Shown piece after piece: positions 1-10,788 of a DNA stretch of 64,000 nucleotides. The position numbers were made by a program, and so were the translations under genes. The stretch comes from Omphiscola glabra. Taxonomy: Eukaryota > Mollusca > Gastropoda > Lymnaeidae. The stretch is taken from contig OZ024807.1 of assembly GCA_964017045.1 (NCBI GenBank), forward strand, positions 21,312,053-21,376,052, read 5' to 3'. Positions within the stretch are counted from its first letter, which is position 1. Each line of letters begins with the position of its first letter. The notes beneath the pieces are model-generated. The model did no database searches. It saw only the letters and a program-made list of their open reading frames with translations, and was not told where the DNA came from.

Positions 1-129
1 AAAAGTCAGAAAAGCTAATTCATCATTATCATTATATTTCTTATTGTTAGCCATCGCTCAACAAAATAATATTGAAACCTGCATATTATCTTATATCTTA
101 CATAAATCAATTTATTCTTATTTACAAAG

Positions 130-333
130 AGAGACCATCAGTAAGACTAAGTATAGACACATGTCCGTCTGCTGTAAAAGAAGGAGAGAAAGTAACTTGT
201 CAATGTGAACGGACTGACTCAAGTGACGTGGATGTTCTCGTTTCTTGGTATGACAACGCTACACGTGACTTCGCCACACCTGACATTGTCAATAACGGAT
301 CTATCTTCTTTACGGGAGTCAGAAATAATAAAG
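130..333 (+). CDS. Ig3 domain, first exon (copy A)
   Basis: Acceptor ...ttacaaag precedes 130 and donor gtattt follows 333; phase 1 on both sides. The 68-residue product has TCPS, then VTCQC, and a VSWYD Trp about 18 residues later, the B-strand Cys and C-strand Trp pattern of an Ig domain. Sequons NAT and NGS are present. The F-strand Cys comes from the exon at 1000-1074 after a 666-bp intron (334-999) holding A-runs and a GT-rich stretch near 895-950 and no other gene. An open frame runs upstream to position 72, but the in-phase acceptor at 129/130 joins the previous exon (its copy ends at 41654) cleanly as G|AG. Confidence 0.85.
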
Positions 334-999
334 GTATTTTTTAAAATGATAATAAACATATAATGACAACTAAGACGTTAAGTTATTGTATGCAAAAAAA
401 TTGTTTCTATTAATGGATATAATCGCACATTTTGTTATAGCCTGTATAAACAATTAAGGAAAGTGGTCTTTAAACTGTTATGTTCACTCGCCTTCTTGGG
501 TCCAAATGTCCCACTGCTCGCCCCACTGTAGAACCAATCAATTTTATCCATTCTGAAAAAAAAAAAAACGTCTGTAATAACTTCTGAATAATAAAATAAC
601 CCAATAAAATATAACATGTACAAAAAAAATTTAAAAAAAATTGTTGTATTCTTTACCCAAACGCTAATTGACAACTTACAAACCATGCAAATGAAAGGCA
701 AATATGGAGAGCAATCTGAACTTATTGATATCCATTGTGCCCATCTTCATGTGTTTTACACGTGCTACTTCGTTGCTTTTGCCCAGCTAGTGAAAATATC
801 ATATCACAATTTATTTGCATAGATACTCAATTTTCAAGAAATTTCAAAATAAAAAAAGGCTATTTGGTTTATATTTTGTGTTTGACTGTGCGACATGTGT
901 GTGTGTGTTTGTCTCGTTGTGTGTGTTTTTGTGGGGAAGGGTTGTGGTGGTGGTACTTTGAAGTTAATTTTATTAATTATTTTTTTACAATTTTTCCAG

Positions 1000-1074
1000 C
1001 AGTGTATTATTGCAAGTCAAGAAACATTTTTGGATGGGAAAGTATCCATGTCTACTATCAACCTACACTATTAT
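1000..1074 (+). CDS. Ig3 domain, second exon (copy A)
   Basis: Acceptor tttttccag and donor gtaagt are both strong; 75 bp, phase 1 to phase 1. Joined to the previous exon it gives AVYYCKS, the F-strand end of an Ig domain, then a short G strand ending QPTLL. It closes the domain opened by 130-333. Read-through would stop at 1079, which confirms the donor. Confidence 0.85.
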
Positions 1075-1122
1075 GTAAGTAGGAAATAAACAAAGTTTGG
1101 TTTCATTTTTTATGTATACATA

Positions 1123-4100
1123 TCTATATATATAAAAATGAATAAATGTCTGTATGTATGTATGCATGTCTGTTTGTCTCATATGCGCTCCCACACCATT
1201 CATGCGATTGCAATAAAACTTTGGTGAGTTGTTGGCCACCTACCTAAGCATTTAACTGCGTCATTAAAAAACTTTTCAATTATTTCGTTTTCGGCCGTTA
1301 GCCCTTCATTCGTTTTTTTTTTCTAATACGAGCTTTGTAAAAAATATTTCCGTCTGCGCTCCTACACCATTCTTCTGAATGCGCTAAATCTTTGGTAAAA
1401 TGCTGCAAGCACGCCCACAAAGGTTTGGAAATAATTATAACCGTTTTAAAATATTCCGTTTTGAGCCAGGGGCCCCGTGTTCGTTTTTTCTAATATGAGC
1501 TATATAAATATAGATTCAAACCGTATGCGCTCCTACACCATTCATGCGATTGCAACAAAACATTGGAGAGTTGTATTCCATAAGCTCGCGCATTTTACTG
1601 GGTCATTATAACACTTTTAAAATATTTCGTTTTGGCCGTTGGCCCCAAAATGGTTTTTTTTCTGATATGAGCTTTGTAAACAATAGGTTTCGTCTGCGCT
1701 CCTACACAATTTATTCGAATACGCTAAAACTTTGACGAGATGTTGCGAGCATGCCCACAAAGGTTTCTAAATTATTACAACCGTTTTAAAATATTCCGTT
1801 TTGAGCCAGGGGCCCCATGTTCGTTTTTTCTTATATGAGCTTTATAAATATAATTTTAAACCGTATGCGCTCCTACACCATTCATGTGATTGCAACAAAA
1901 CTTTTTTGAAAGGTTGTCCATAAAGTTGCGCATGTTAATAAGTAATTACAATACTTTTAAAATATTTCGTTTTCAGCCGTTGGCCCCAAGTTCTTTTTTT
2001 TTCTTATATGAGCTGTGTACAAAATAATTTCGGTATGCGCTCCTATACCATTCATCTGAATGCGATAAAACTTTAGTAAAATGTTTTACCCACGTCTGCA
2101 AAGCTTTTTAAATTATTACAACCGTTTAAAATATTCTGTTTTGAGCCAGGGGACCTATGTTCTATTTTCCTATATGAGCTATATAAATATAATTTCAAAC
2201 CGTATGCGCTTCTACACCATTCATGCGATTGCAACAAAACTTTGTTGAAAGGTTGTCCATAAGGTCGCGCATGTTAATGAGTAATTACAATACTTTTAAA
2301 ATATTCCGTTTTCAGCTGTTGGTCCCAAATTCTTTTTTTTTCTTATACGAGCTGTGTACAAAATAATTTCTGTATGCGCTCCTATATCATTTATCTGAAT
2401 GCGATAAAACTTTAGTAAAATGTTTTACCCACGTCCGCAAAGCTTTTCAAATTATTACAACCGTTTAAAATATTCTGTTTTGAGCCAGGGGACCTATGTT
2501 CTATTTTCCTATATGAGCTATACAAATAAAATTTCAAACAGAGCTAATGTGTGGATGGATAGATTTTTAATCAAATACAAATAGCGACATTAAATTGTGT
2601 GTGTCACATAATAATTAGGTTTCTGAAGTAGTTACAACACTTTTAAAATAATCCGTTTTTGGCCGTTGGCCCCAAAATCGTTATTTTTCGTATATGAGCT
2701 TTGTAAAAAATAATATACGTATGCACTCTTTTACCATTTATCTGAATGCGATACAACTTCAGTAATATGTTTCTCTTTTTTTAATTTTGTAATATAATAA
2801 GTAGGTTTCTGAAGTAATACAACAATTCTACAATATTCCGTTTGTGGCCTGGGGCCTTAATTCGTTTTCCACCCTTATATTATCTATATAATTATCGTAT
2901 GCATTCCTATACCCTTCATCCGATTGCGATAAAAACGTTGGGGAATTGATATGCGCGCTCCCGCAAATGTTTCTAAATTAGAACAACATTTTACAATATT
3001 TCGCATGGGCCGATGTCCTTAAATTTGTTTTGTTTTCTTTAACAAACTTTATCAAAATAATTTCAATCGGATCTATCAACTCAACCGCCCTTGAACAAAT
3101 GCCAACAGACATCAATTTGTAGCAAGAGCAGAGAAAACATGTTTTTGCATGTTAGTGTAGAGAGTATTTTTGTTGTTTTTATAAATAAGCTTGAATTTTG
3201 TGACGTATTTTAGAATCGGATATAGCTTTGTAAATGTGTTGTGATTTTGAATAGCAATGATGTAGTAATACATCTATTATATAAGAATGATCTATGCTGA
3301 CCTTAACTCCAAAGAACTGATGTTCCCATTTTTTAAAACAATCATAGTTTTCTTCTATTATTTTAAGGAACTCGAATCAATGGTAATGCGAAAAATATAT
3401 TGTATATTCGCTTTAATTTTAATAAAATTTTAAGTATTAATAATATAAATTACAAATAAATTTGGAGTAACAACTAAGGAACTATTTTAAACATTTTATA
3501 TGTGGTTGAAAGTTATGAAAATTAATAAAACAAATTATGATCAAAGAATTACAATGTAATCACATTTATCGGGGAAACCAAAACATCTGTTGATTTTAGT
3601 GCATTTTTTAAGTACGTTCCAAATATTGCGTAATAAAAGTAAAACTAATTTGTTATAAATATTAACGGAAATGACGTCAGAACTCAAATTGTCTATTTAT
3701 TCAATGCAAAAATTTATCTGATTTAATAACCGCGCCTAATAAAATTTATAATGTATTTCCCCCTTCCTAAAAGTAAAATTAATAAATATAATAGATTGCT
3801 TTTTAAATTGTTACAATTTAAAAAATGAAATACAATTTTTACTTTTATTCTTTCCAAAAATATACATTTATGAAATTTATAAATTAGTAAAAAAAAAACA
3901 AAGAAAACTAACCTTTAAATATACTTTTAATACGAAAATGCCGTTTAATGCAATCAGTGCAGCGAAACTACATATCCATATAGCATCCACTAATGCACTT
4001 ATCACTCATTTAAATAAGAACAAAGCATTTGAAATGCAAAAAAAATGTTTTTGCGTAAGTAAGTGGATTACAATCCCGTGGATGATTTTATTAATTTCTT

Positions 4101-5068
4101 TAAAACTCTGTTTGGGGGAGGGGGAAGTTGTAATTCAATAGTTTAATTTGCACATGGCAGCACACTTTACTTCTTAAAATGAATTTGACAAATAATTTGC
4201 CTTCTTAGGTACATATACATGGTGGTTAGGAAATAGGGTGTGTACAATTTTTTATCTTTAAATCCAATGATTTTACTGTTGTGAAAAAATAGGTGCTATA
4301 TTCTCATTTTACGAATTAAGGAAATCAATGACGTTAACACAACGTAAGTACATTTACAAAAGTATATCCATGAATATCAAAACCCATTCACTTTACAAAG
4401 AATTACCAGTTTTGGCCCGGGGCCCTATAGTAGTTTTTCTTTCTAATATGAGCTATTTAAATATAATTTCCGTATGAGTTCCTATACTATTCATCTGAAT
4501 GCGATAAACTTTCAGTGAGTTGTTGTGTGCAGGCCCGCATTAGGTTTCTAAAGAAGTGCAAATATTTTACAATATTCCGCTTTGGGCCGGGGGCCTTAAA
4601 ATTCTTTTTTTTTCTTATATGAGCTATGTAAGTATAACATCAAGCAGAGCTATTGCATAAGTGGGTGGAATTACATTAAATATAATCTGTGACATTTTAT
4701 TTTGTAGATGTGACTTAATAAATAGGTTTCTGATTTAGTACAAATATTTCACAATATTACTTTTGGGGCCGGGGGCCCTAAATTTGTTTATATGTAATAA
4801 ATGAGCTATATAAATATAATTTCAAACATAGCTATTGCATTGGGGGATCAATCGCTATAAGTTTTGGGACTAAATTTGGAAAATCCATGCTTCCCACACG
4901 GACAGCTGCGTGTGGTCTGCTGACACTTCTTAAAACCTTCTAATTAATTCGAATACGCACCAGACGGTTAAAAAAGGTAGTTATTAGAAGAACTTACAAA
5001 AACATTATTAAAACACAGACACTTTATTTCGATGAGTGGCATTGCAACGCATGCCGGGTACTCGCTAG
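1123..5068 (+). mobile_element. Non-autonomous Helitron with internal ~170-bp repeats (copy A)
   Basis: The element starts with TC (1123-1124) after an A, in TCTATATATATAAAAATG followed by TGTCTGTATGT-type sequence. It ends CTAG (5065-5068) before a T. A stem GGCAT (5038-5042) with ATGCC (5051-5055) and an 8-nt loop lies 9 nt upstream of CTAG. TC start, CTRR end, 3' hairpin and insertion between A and T are the Helitron hallmarks. No Rep/helicase frame exists in its 3946 bp, so it depends on helper protein. It fills most of the intron between Ig3 and Ig4. The middle (3040-4370) is unique AT-rich sequence without a credible gene; a 67-codon frame at 3938 matches nothing I know. Confidence 0.85.
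1185..2546 (+). repeat. Tandem ~170-bp repeats inside the Helitron (copy A)
   Basis: A GCGCTCC/GCGCTTC box recurs at 1185, 1356, 1527, 1696, 1867, 2037, 2206 and 2376, a period of 169-171 bp. Alternate units are more alike (one type with GATTGCAACAAAAC, the other with GAATGCGATAAAAC), which gives a ~340-bp higher-order period. Each unit also has TTAAAATATTCCGTTTTG, a GGGGCCCC-like box and TATATGAGCT. Decayed single units recur near 2715, 2898 and 4471-4800. Confidence 0.85.
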
Positions 5069-5521
5069 TATAATATATATGTCTCTGGGTATTGTATGGC
5101 ATCTTTCCGTCTACAAAAGACAATAGATTTATCTTCTCTGGTTGCAGCTCTTTGTGTGGCTAGTGAGACCGATCCTTGAGTATATCTCATATGTAAATAA
5201 CGGTTCTAATGTTTAATTTCTACTTCAACACCATCAATTCGTGTATTTTTGTATATACCATAAAATTTATCAGATATGAGCTTATAGTAATCTCTTATTT
5301 TGCTGTAACTTGTAAAAATAATATTTTATGCTATTCCATTTGATGTCATATTTAATATTTTAGAGAAAATTCTTAAAAAACATTAATTATTATTTGAAAA
5401 AAAATCATTAAAAGATATAAACAAAATAAATTGTATGTATATTTAAATGTATATATATATATATATAATCTCTCCATAACTCGTAAGAGCAATGAACATT
5501 TTATACATTCTTTTTTCACAG

Positions 5522-5816
5522 TTCCGCAAAAAAATTAATACTTTTTCTGTTAATGGTCAAATTAAGGAAATGAAGATTGAACCGTCGGCCACAATTAATT
5601 ACTTCTGCGAAGTAGAAGAAGCAGATAATCAGTTGATTGAAATTACTAAAGATGGGAAAAAATTGGAATCGGCCAATAGTAAGACAATAGCGTGGAATAT
5701 TACTTCTGCAAGGTGTGATGATACTGGTGTGTATCGATGCAATGTTTGTAGATATGGAGAATGTGCACATGCCGAAGTTAATGTTACTGTTTGTGAAAAA
5801 AAATATTCCTGTAAAG
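5522..5816 (+). CDS. Ig4 domain exon (copy A)
   Basis: Preceded by a strong acceptor (cattcttttttcacag) and followed by donor gtgcgt; the exit is phase 1. The ~98-residue product has NYFCEV, then WNITSARCDDTGVYRCNVC, the classic D-x-G-x-Y-x-C F strand. Additional cysteines (ARC, NVC, GEC, VCE, SCK) suggest extra disulphides. Sequons are NIT and, in this copy only, NVT. In the Ig frame this acceptor is phase 0, while the preceding exon ends in phase 1. An in-phase alternative is a weak acceptor before 5490. The stretch 5069-5521 is intron with an AT repeat at about 5447-5467. Confidence 0.8.
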
Positions 5817-6013
5817 GTGCGTCTTACAAGAAGGTTTTTTTGTGAGTTAATATATAGTTTGTTTTTATAAAGTGTAGAAACGGTTTAAATTTTTTAAGAA
5901 TAATCCTATCTATTTGATTTACAAGTCATTAACTTTTTATTTCTCGTTTTCATTAATGGAAAAGAAGCACAATTTTTATCACTTACATCATCAAAATTAA
6001 TAAGCTTTATAAA

Positions 6014-6021
6014 GTTTTGTT

Positions 6022-6023
<2 letters not shown>
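6014..6023. repeat. 10-bp target-site duplication of the LINE (partner 11184-11193)
   Basis: gttttgttag lies directly beside the 72-base T run at the 3' end of the element, and the same ten bases lie directly beyond its 5' end at 11184-11193. In copy B the pair is 47691-47700 and 52861-52870. The position at both element ends argues against chance, although the motif is T-rich. Confidence 0.75.
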
Positions 6024-6095
<72 letters not shown>

Positions 6096-6100
<5 letters not shown>

Positions 6101-6210
6101 AAAAGGGGGGTGGCGGCGGAAACCTCGAAATTCTCTCATTGACTTCCGCAGCCGCCCTTTTGCTGGACGTAGCGTTTAATTTTATTTTTATTTTACCTTT
6201 ACATTTAACA

Positions 6211-6212
<2 letters not shown>
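6096..6212 (-). other. GC-rich hairpin block between two LINE A-tracts
   Basis: About 117 bp between the two T-runs. On the minus strand GGCGGCTGCGGAA and TTCCGCCGCC can pair with one bulge around a ~22-nt loop. It may be the element's own 3' structure recognised by its RT, or host sequence carried along by read-through past a first poly(A) (3' transduction). The outer target-site duplication includes it in the insertion. The stretch 6248-6720 is 3' untranslated sequence with a purine-rich tract near 6600-6670. Confidence 0.55.
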
Positions 6213-6248
<36 letters not shown>

Positions 6249-6720
6249 AGAAAAAAAATTTTGGTGATGTGGACAATGACGAAGTTAGGACAAACGAATA
6301 TTTAATGTTATTTATCATAGTGGGATGTGTGAAGCCCCATGGAATGAAATGTGGAAATGATTGGGACGATAAGTGGCATGGTGTGAAATGGCAAGCAAGA
6401 TAAAAACAAAAGGTTGATATGAAAATGAACACGATGATGGCTTCCTCCCTTTTGACTTTCCTGTGTCCTTGTTAGTCGTTTCTTTTCTGTAAGAAAAAGA
6501 TGACATTTGAGCGTAGACACTGTCCAGAGTCTGTGACGTCTTTTTATTTACAAAGTATAAAATTTATTTACAAATTTCTATTAAAAACACGTGTGTCAGG
6601 GGGTGGGGAGCAGGAGATGGGAAGGGAGGATGGAGGAAGAGGGGGATAGGGTGAGGGTATCGGGAGGGATTATAGCATAGTATTATTTAATATCTTATAG
6701 TTAAAAGTTTAAGTTTAAGG

Positions 6721-9696
6721 TTAATTAAGTCTTAATTTAGTAGGTTCTATTTCTTTTATGTGTAGATTATTAAAGGTGTCTCCTATCTGTGTAGTGTTAA
6801 AACGTTTCAACCACTTGATCCTCTCAGAATGAGGTGTTTTCTTTTTATCTCTCAAGTGGCTGTAAATTTCTTTGTTTGTTTTATGTACCAGTGCTTCGTT
6901 ATCTTGGATGGCTCGTGTGCATGCCTGGTAGAAAGGGGGGAGCCTTGCTCCCAGGTAGTGTGGTGTGTTGTTGTTGATGGGTGTGAGGCGTGTCAATCTA
7001 ATCCCTAAATAGTAGTGTGTTAGTGCGTATTCTTTGTGGTCTTTTATAGCCTGGCCTATATATTTAATTCTCATTGCTTTAATTTTAGTTTCAATATCCT
7101 GAAGATTAATTCCCCCTTCTAATTTCGTTTACATAAGTGTTGAGTGTTTGATGTTCCTTTTTGTGTTTTTAAAGATAAATTTCCTTATTCTCTGGTTAAT
7201 AGTTTTTAGTATATCCGGAGGTATGTTAAAAACGTTACCTACATAGACTAACTTTGGTATGATTAGTGTGTTTACGAGTGTGCTACATCCGAATATAGTT
7301 TTTGTTGAGTATTGGAATCTTTCTATTATAAAATCGATGTATTTAATTATTTTGTCCCATGTTCCATTATGTACTTCTTCCGGATTGTTTGTGAATGTTA
7401 GTCCGTATATGAGAAGTTCTTTTTTACCTGTTAGATTGAGAGGGTAATCTAATTTGTCTGTTAATTTACCTATCCCCATAATTTCTGATTTATTTATATT
7501 GATTTTAGAGCCGCTACCCTGGCCGAACTCGTTAAATGTTTCTATTATTTTTATGATAGATTTGTTATTTTTAGGGAAGAGTATTGTGTCGTCAGCGTAG
7601 GCGAGCAGTTTCCTTTCTCCTCTATTTGGTATGCTTATTCCTTCTATTTGAGGGTCCTTCCTAATCTTTTCCAGCACTGGCTCTATTGCCAGGATATATA
7701 GGTAAGGTGATAGAGGGCATCCTTGTCTGACCGATCTCTGTATCTCAATTCCTTCTGATAGTGTATTGTTTATTAAGAGTTTGCTAATGGGGTTTTTGTA
7801 TAGTATTTTAACCCAGTCGCACACATAGGATCCTATGTTGTTTTGTTTAAGTATTTTGTGTAAGTATGTGTGTGATACTCTGTCGAAGGCTTTCTCCTGA
7901 TCAAGTGCCAAGATACTTGCCTGTATGTTTTTATCTTTGGCGTAGTTAATTATATCTCTAATAAAATGATTATGGTTGTTTATATTTCTGTCTTTAATGC
8001 TACACTGTTGGTCTGGGTGCACTAATTCTTTTAGATAGGGCTTAATCTTATTTGCTATCGCTTTAGTTAATATTTTGTAGTCTGTGTTTAGTAGAGATAT
8101 AGGTCTGTAATTTTTAGGTTGTGTCTTGTCTGTTTTCTTGTTGCGTATTAGTTTGATGTACGATTCTCCCATTTTGGGCGGCAGTTCTTTGTTGTCGTAC
8201 GACTCACTTATCACCGCGTGTAGGAGTGTGGTCAACTGTTACGCGAAGTGTTTGTAGAACTCTGTCGTCAGCCCGTCTGGTCCGGGGGATTTCCCATTGT
8301 TCATCCCGTCTAGCGCCGTCTTGACATCGGTGACCTCTATGGGTTTATTAAGCTCTGCCATCTGGGCGTCCTCCAGGGTCTTTGTGTACGCGGCGTATTT
8401 GTCTTGCATGTCCGGGTTTGTTTGTTCGTATTTATATAATTGTGTGTAATAGTCTCTGAATGTGGTGACAATCCCATCGTTGTTATCGTGGAGTGTTCCT
8501 TTGTCGTCCTCGATAACTTTGATGTGATTGCTACGTTGTATGTTTTCTTCCACGGTTAGGAAGTGTTTTGTGGGGACTTCTAGGTTGTCTATAAGTGTTC
8601 GGCTTCTCACTTGAGCGCCCTTGTATTTGTACTGTTGTATTGTGTCTAGTTCTTTTTCTAACTCTATAATTTCGGGATCGGTCGGATCGGTCACTTTCAT
8701 AATCGGTATGATAAGTTTCAGTTCTTTCTCTCGGTCCTTCCTCTCCTTTTTTATTTTTGCCGCAATTGTCTGTGTGACTCCTTTGACTGTTGATTTGAAG
8801 AGTTCCCAGTGTCTTCCTATGTCTTGGGTTGGTATTGTGGCTGTATATTGTTTGATGATGTGTTGTATTGTGTCTAGATAGTGTGGATTCTCTAAGAGGG
8901 TATTGTTGAACTTCCAATGTGGTGAGCGTCCTCTTGGTTGGTCGTTGGATCCGTGTATTTGTACTTTGACCGCCTTGTGGTCTGTGTATTTAAGTGTGTC
9001 CGCAATGTGTGTAGCTCTATATATTGTTGTTGATTTTGGTGCGTATATTCTATCTAATCTAGCGCTGGATGTCCCTGCGTTGCCTGTGTATGTTTTGTCT
9101 TGGCCCTGGGGATGTTTTTCCCTGTACGCGTCGGTTAGGTTGTATGTCTCTGTGATGTATTGTATAATTTCTGTCTGACTGTTTTCTTCCACTATTCTAT
9201 CAAGTTTGGTTCTGTTGGGATTAGTGGAGTCTAAACTGTCATTAATATAGTTGAAGTCTCCTCCTATTATAAGCTCTGCACGCTGGTGTATGTGTGCTAA
9301 GAATTGCGGTAGTTTTGTGTAGAACGGTTGTCCCCTGGTTTTGTCTGCTGGTGCGTATATGTTGACTAGTGTGTAGTTTTGGTTGTTGTTTGTGATGTTG
9401 ACCGTTGTTATTCGTCGTTCGTTGTCCTTTCCTTTGGATGTTGTTTCCCATCGGTCCGACGTTTGTATGATAGCCGTTCCTCCAACTTGATGTGGGCTAT
9501 TGCTATAGTGGGAGTGTTTGTAGTTGAAGCCTATCTTGGTGATGAAAGTGTTTGCTTCGTGTTCTGTTTTAATGTTTGTTTCTTGTAAAAATAGGAAATC
9601 TGGCTTATGATCTTTAACAATTTTAATGATGCAGTCTCCCTTATTTCTGCATCCCCTAATGTTGAGGGAGATTATTGTCAGTGTGTTGTCAGCCAT
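6721..9696 (-). pseudogene. LINE ORF2: AP endonuclease plus reverse transcriptase, two stops (copy A)
   Basis: One 992-codon frame from ATG 9696 to TAA 6721 is interrupted only by in-frame TAA at 8239-8241 and at 7129-7131. The endonuclease part keeps SLNIRG, LQET, NIYAP, GGDFNYI, ARLDRIYAP and DHKAV, so its active site looks complete. The linker ends KSPGPDGLTTEFYKHF just before the first stop. The RT has NYRPISLLN, LDQEKAFDRV, RQGCPLSP and the catalytic YADD. After the second stop the typical GGINLQDIETKIKAMR continues. The enzyme would nick target DNA and copy the element RNA by target-primed reverse transcription; the stops prevent this. No frameshift is needed to read it. Confidence 0.92.
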
Positions 9697-9730
9697 TTTT
9701 AGTGTTGAAAAGTGTTGGTGTTTTAAGTTG

Positions 9731-10788
9731 TTAGAATTGTGTGTTGTAACTTTCAGTTAAGTTTTCCCTGAGTTTCTTAATTGCCTGTCCCATCGTCAGC
9801 TGACTGTTCTGTCGTTTGTAGGACAACTTTGTAGCCGGTGAGGACGATCTACTTCTTCTTCTTCTTACTACTTTGAATGATCTTTCCTCCTCTGCGTCTT
9901 TTTCCTCTTCTTCCTGGTTGTCCCTAACCCTCGTTTCTTCCTTCTTCTCTTCATGTACTTTTTCCTCCGTCAGAGCTGGTTTGCATCTAATCTCTTTGCT
10001 CTTCGTTTCCTGTTTGTTTCCTTTTTGAGGGCTCTTCTGTGTCCTTTCATCTTTTTTTTCTGCAACTTCTACCACCTTCACTTCCGGGGGGATCACTTTG
10101 CCTGTCGTTGCTGACGCGTAGCTCTTTGCTGTTGATTTGGCTGGTGGTGGTGGGTTCGTTGTCTCTGCGTTAGGGGCTCTTTTTTTATTCTTCTCACACT
10201 GGTTGGACCAGTGGTCCACGCCCTCGCAGTGAAAGCACTGCACCCTCCTACCTGGGACCTGAACCCATATTTTGTGTTTCTGGAAAACACCGGCGTTCAC
10301 CAGAATATAATGGGGAATCTCTTTCCCCGGGGTAAGATGCAACGCCCACTTGGAGGCGTTTTGGGGTGTCTGGTCACCTTGAAAGGGGTGTTGGGAGCCG
10401 CCAGATGCTCGGCGATTTCCTTCACTCCTTCCTCCCCCAACATGATGGGTACCCAGGACAGGTAAATCTTCATGTTCATCTTGTCCTCGTGGACAAGCGC
10501 TCCTACAAACCCATGGGTCTCAATGCCCCCAATGAGGGCATTATGGAGGCGGGCATGGTGCTCCGCCTTCGCTTCTTTTTTCAGAGTGAGGTACCACCTG
10601 GTGGGCGCCTCCAGGTTGTACAGCAACTCTACGTGTTCCCACTTTAGTTTAAATTTGGAATTGAGTTCCTTCATGATTATTTCCGTGTTAGTGTCGTAGG
10701 CCATAGGCCCAGAGAGAATGATTATTATGGTATCGGGTTTAGTGTAAGCCCGAGGCTGGACTTTTAGGTTAAGGACGGTGGTGGCCAT
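9731..10788 (-). pseudogene. LINE ORF1: nucleic-acid-binding protein with CCHC knuckle, split frame (copy A)
   Basis: ATG at 10788 opens a 163-codon frame ending at 10297. The continuation, including the knuckle CFHCEGVDHWSNQC (C-x2-C-x4-H-x4-C), lies in the -1 frame down to 9731. The natural join is near 10381, where the protein reads ...APNTPF then QGDQTPQN...LTPGKE. The C-terminal third is Lys/Glu/Arg-rich and ends in a basic RRRRSRSSS stretch. The family role is an RNA chaperone-like coat for the element RNA. Both copies share the frame change. A mutation is the simplest reading, but the join sits on a slippery-type heptamer (see findings). Confidence 0.85.

Noticed and set aside
3938..4141. 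67-codon frame as an extra receptor exon between Ig3 and Ig4
   Set aside because: It lies inside the Helitron, has no Ig pattern and no fitting splice sites.
6205..6432. Minus-strand frame ending in poly-Lys
   Set aside because: Reads through the LINE A-tract and 3' untranslated region.
8531..9588. Several 69-128-codon frames on both strands
   Set aside because: Shadows of the LINE ORF2 in other frames; the same holds at 50208-51265.
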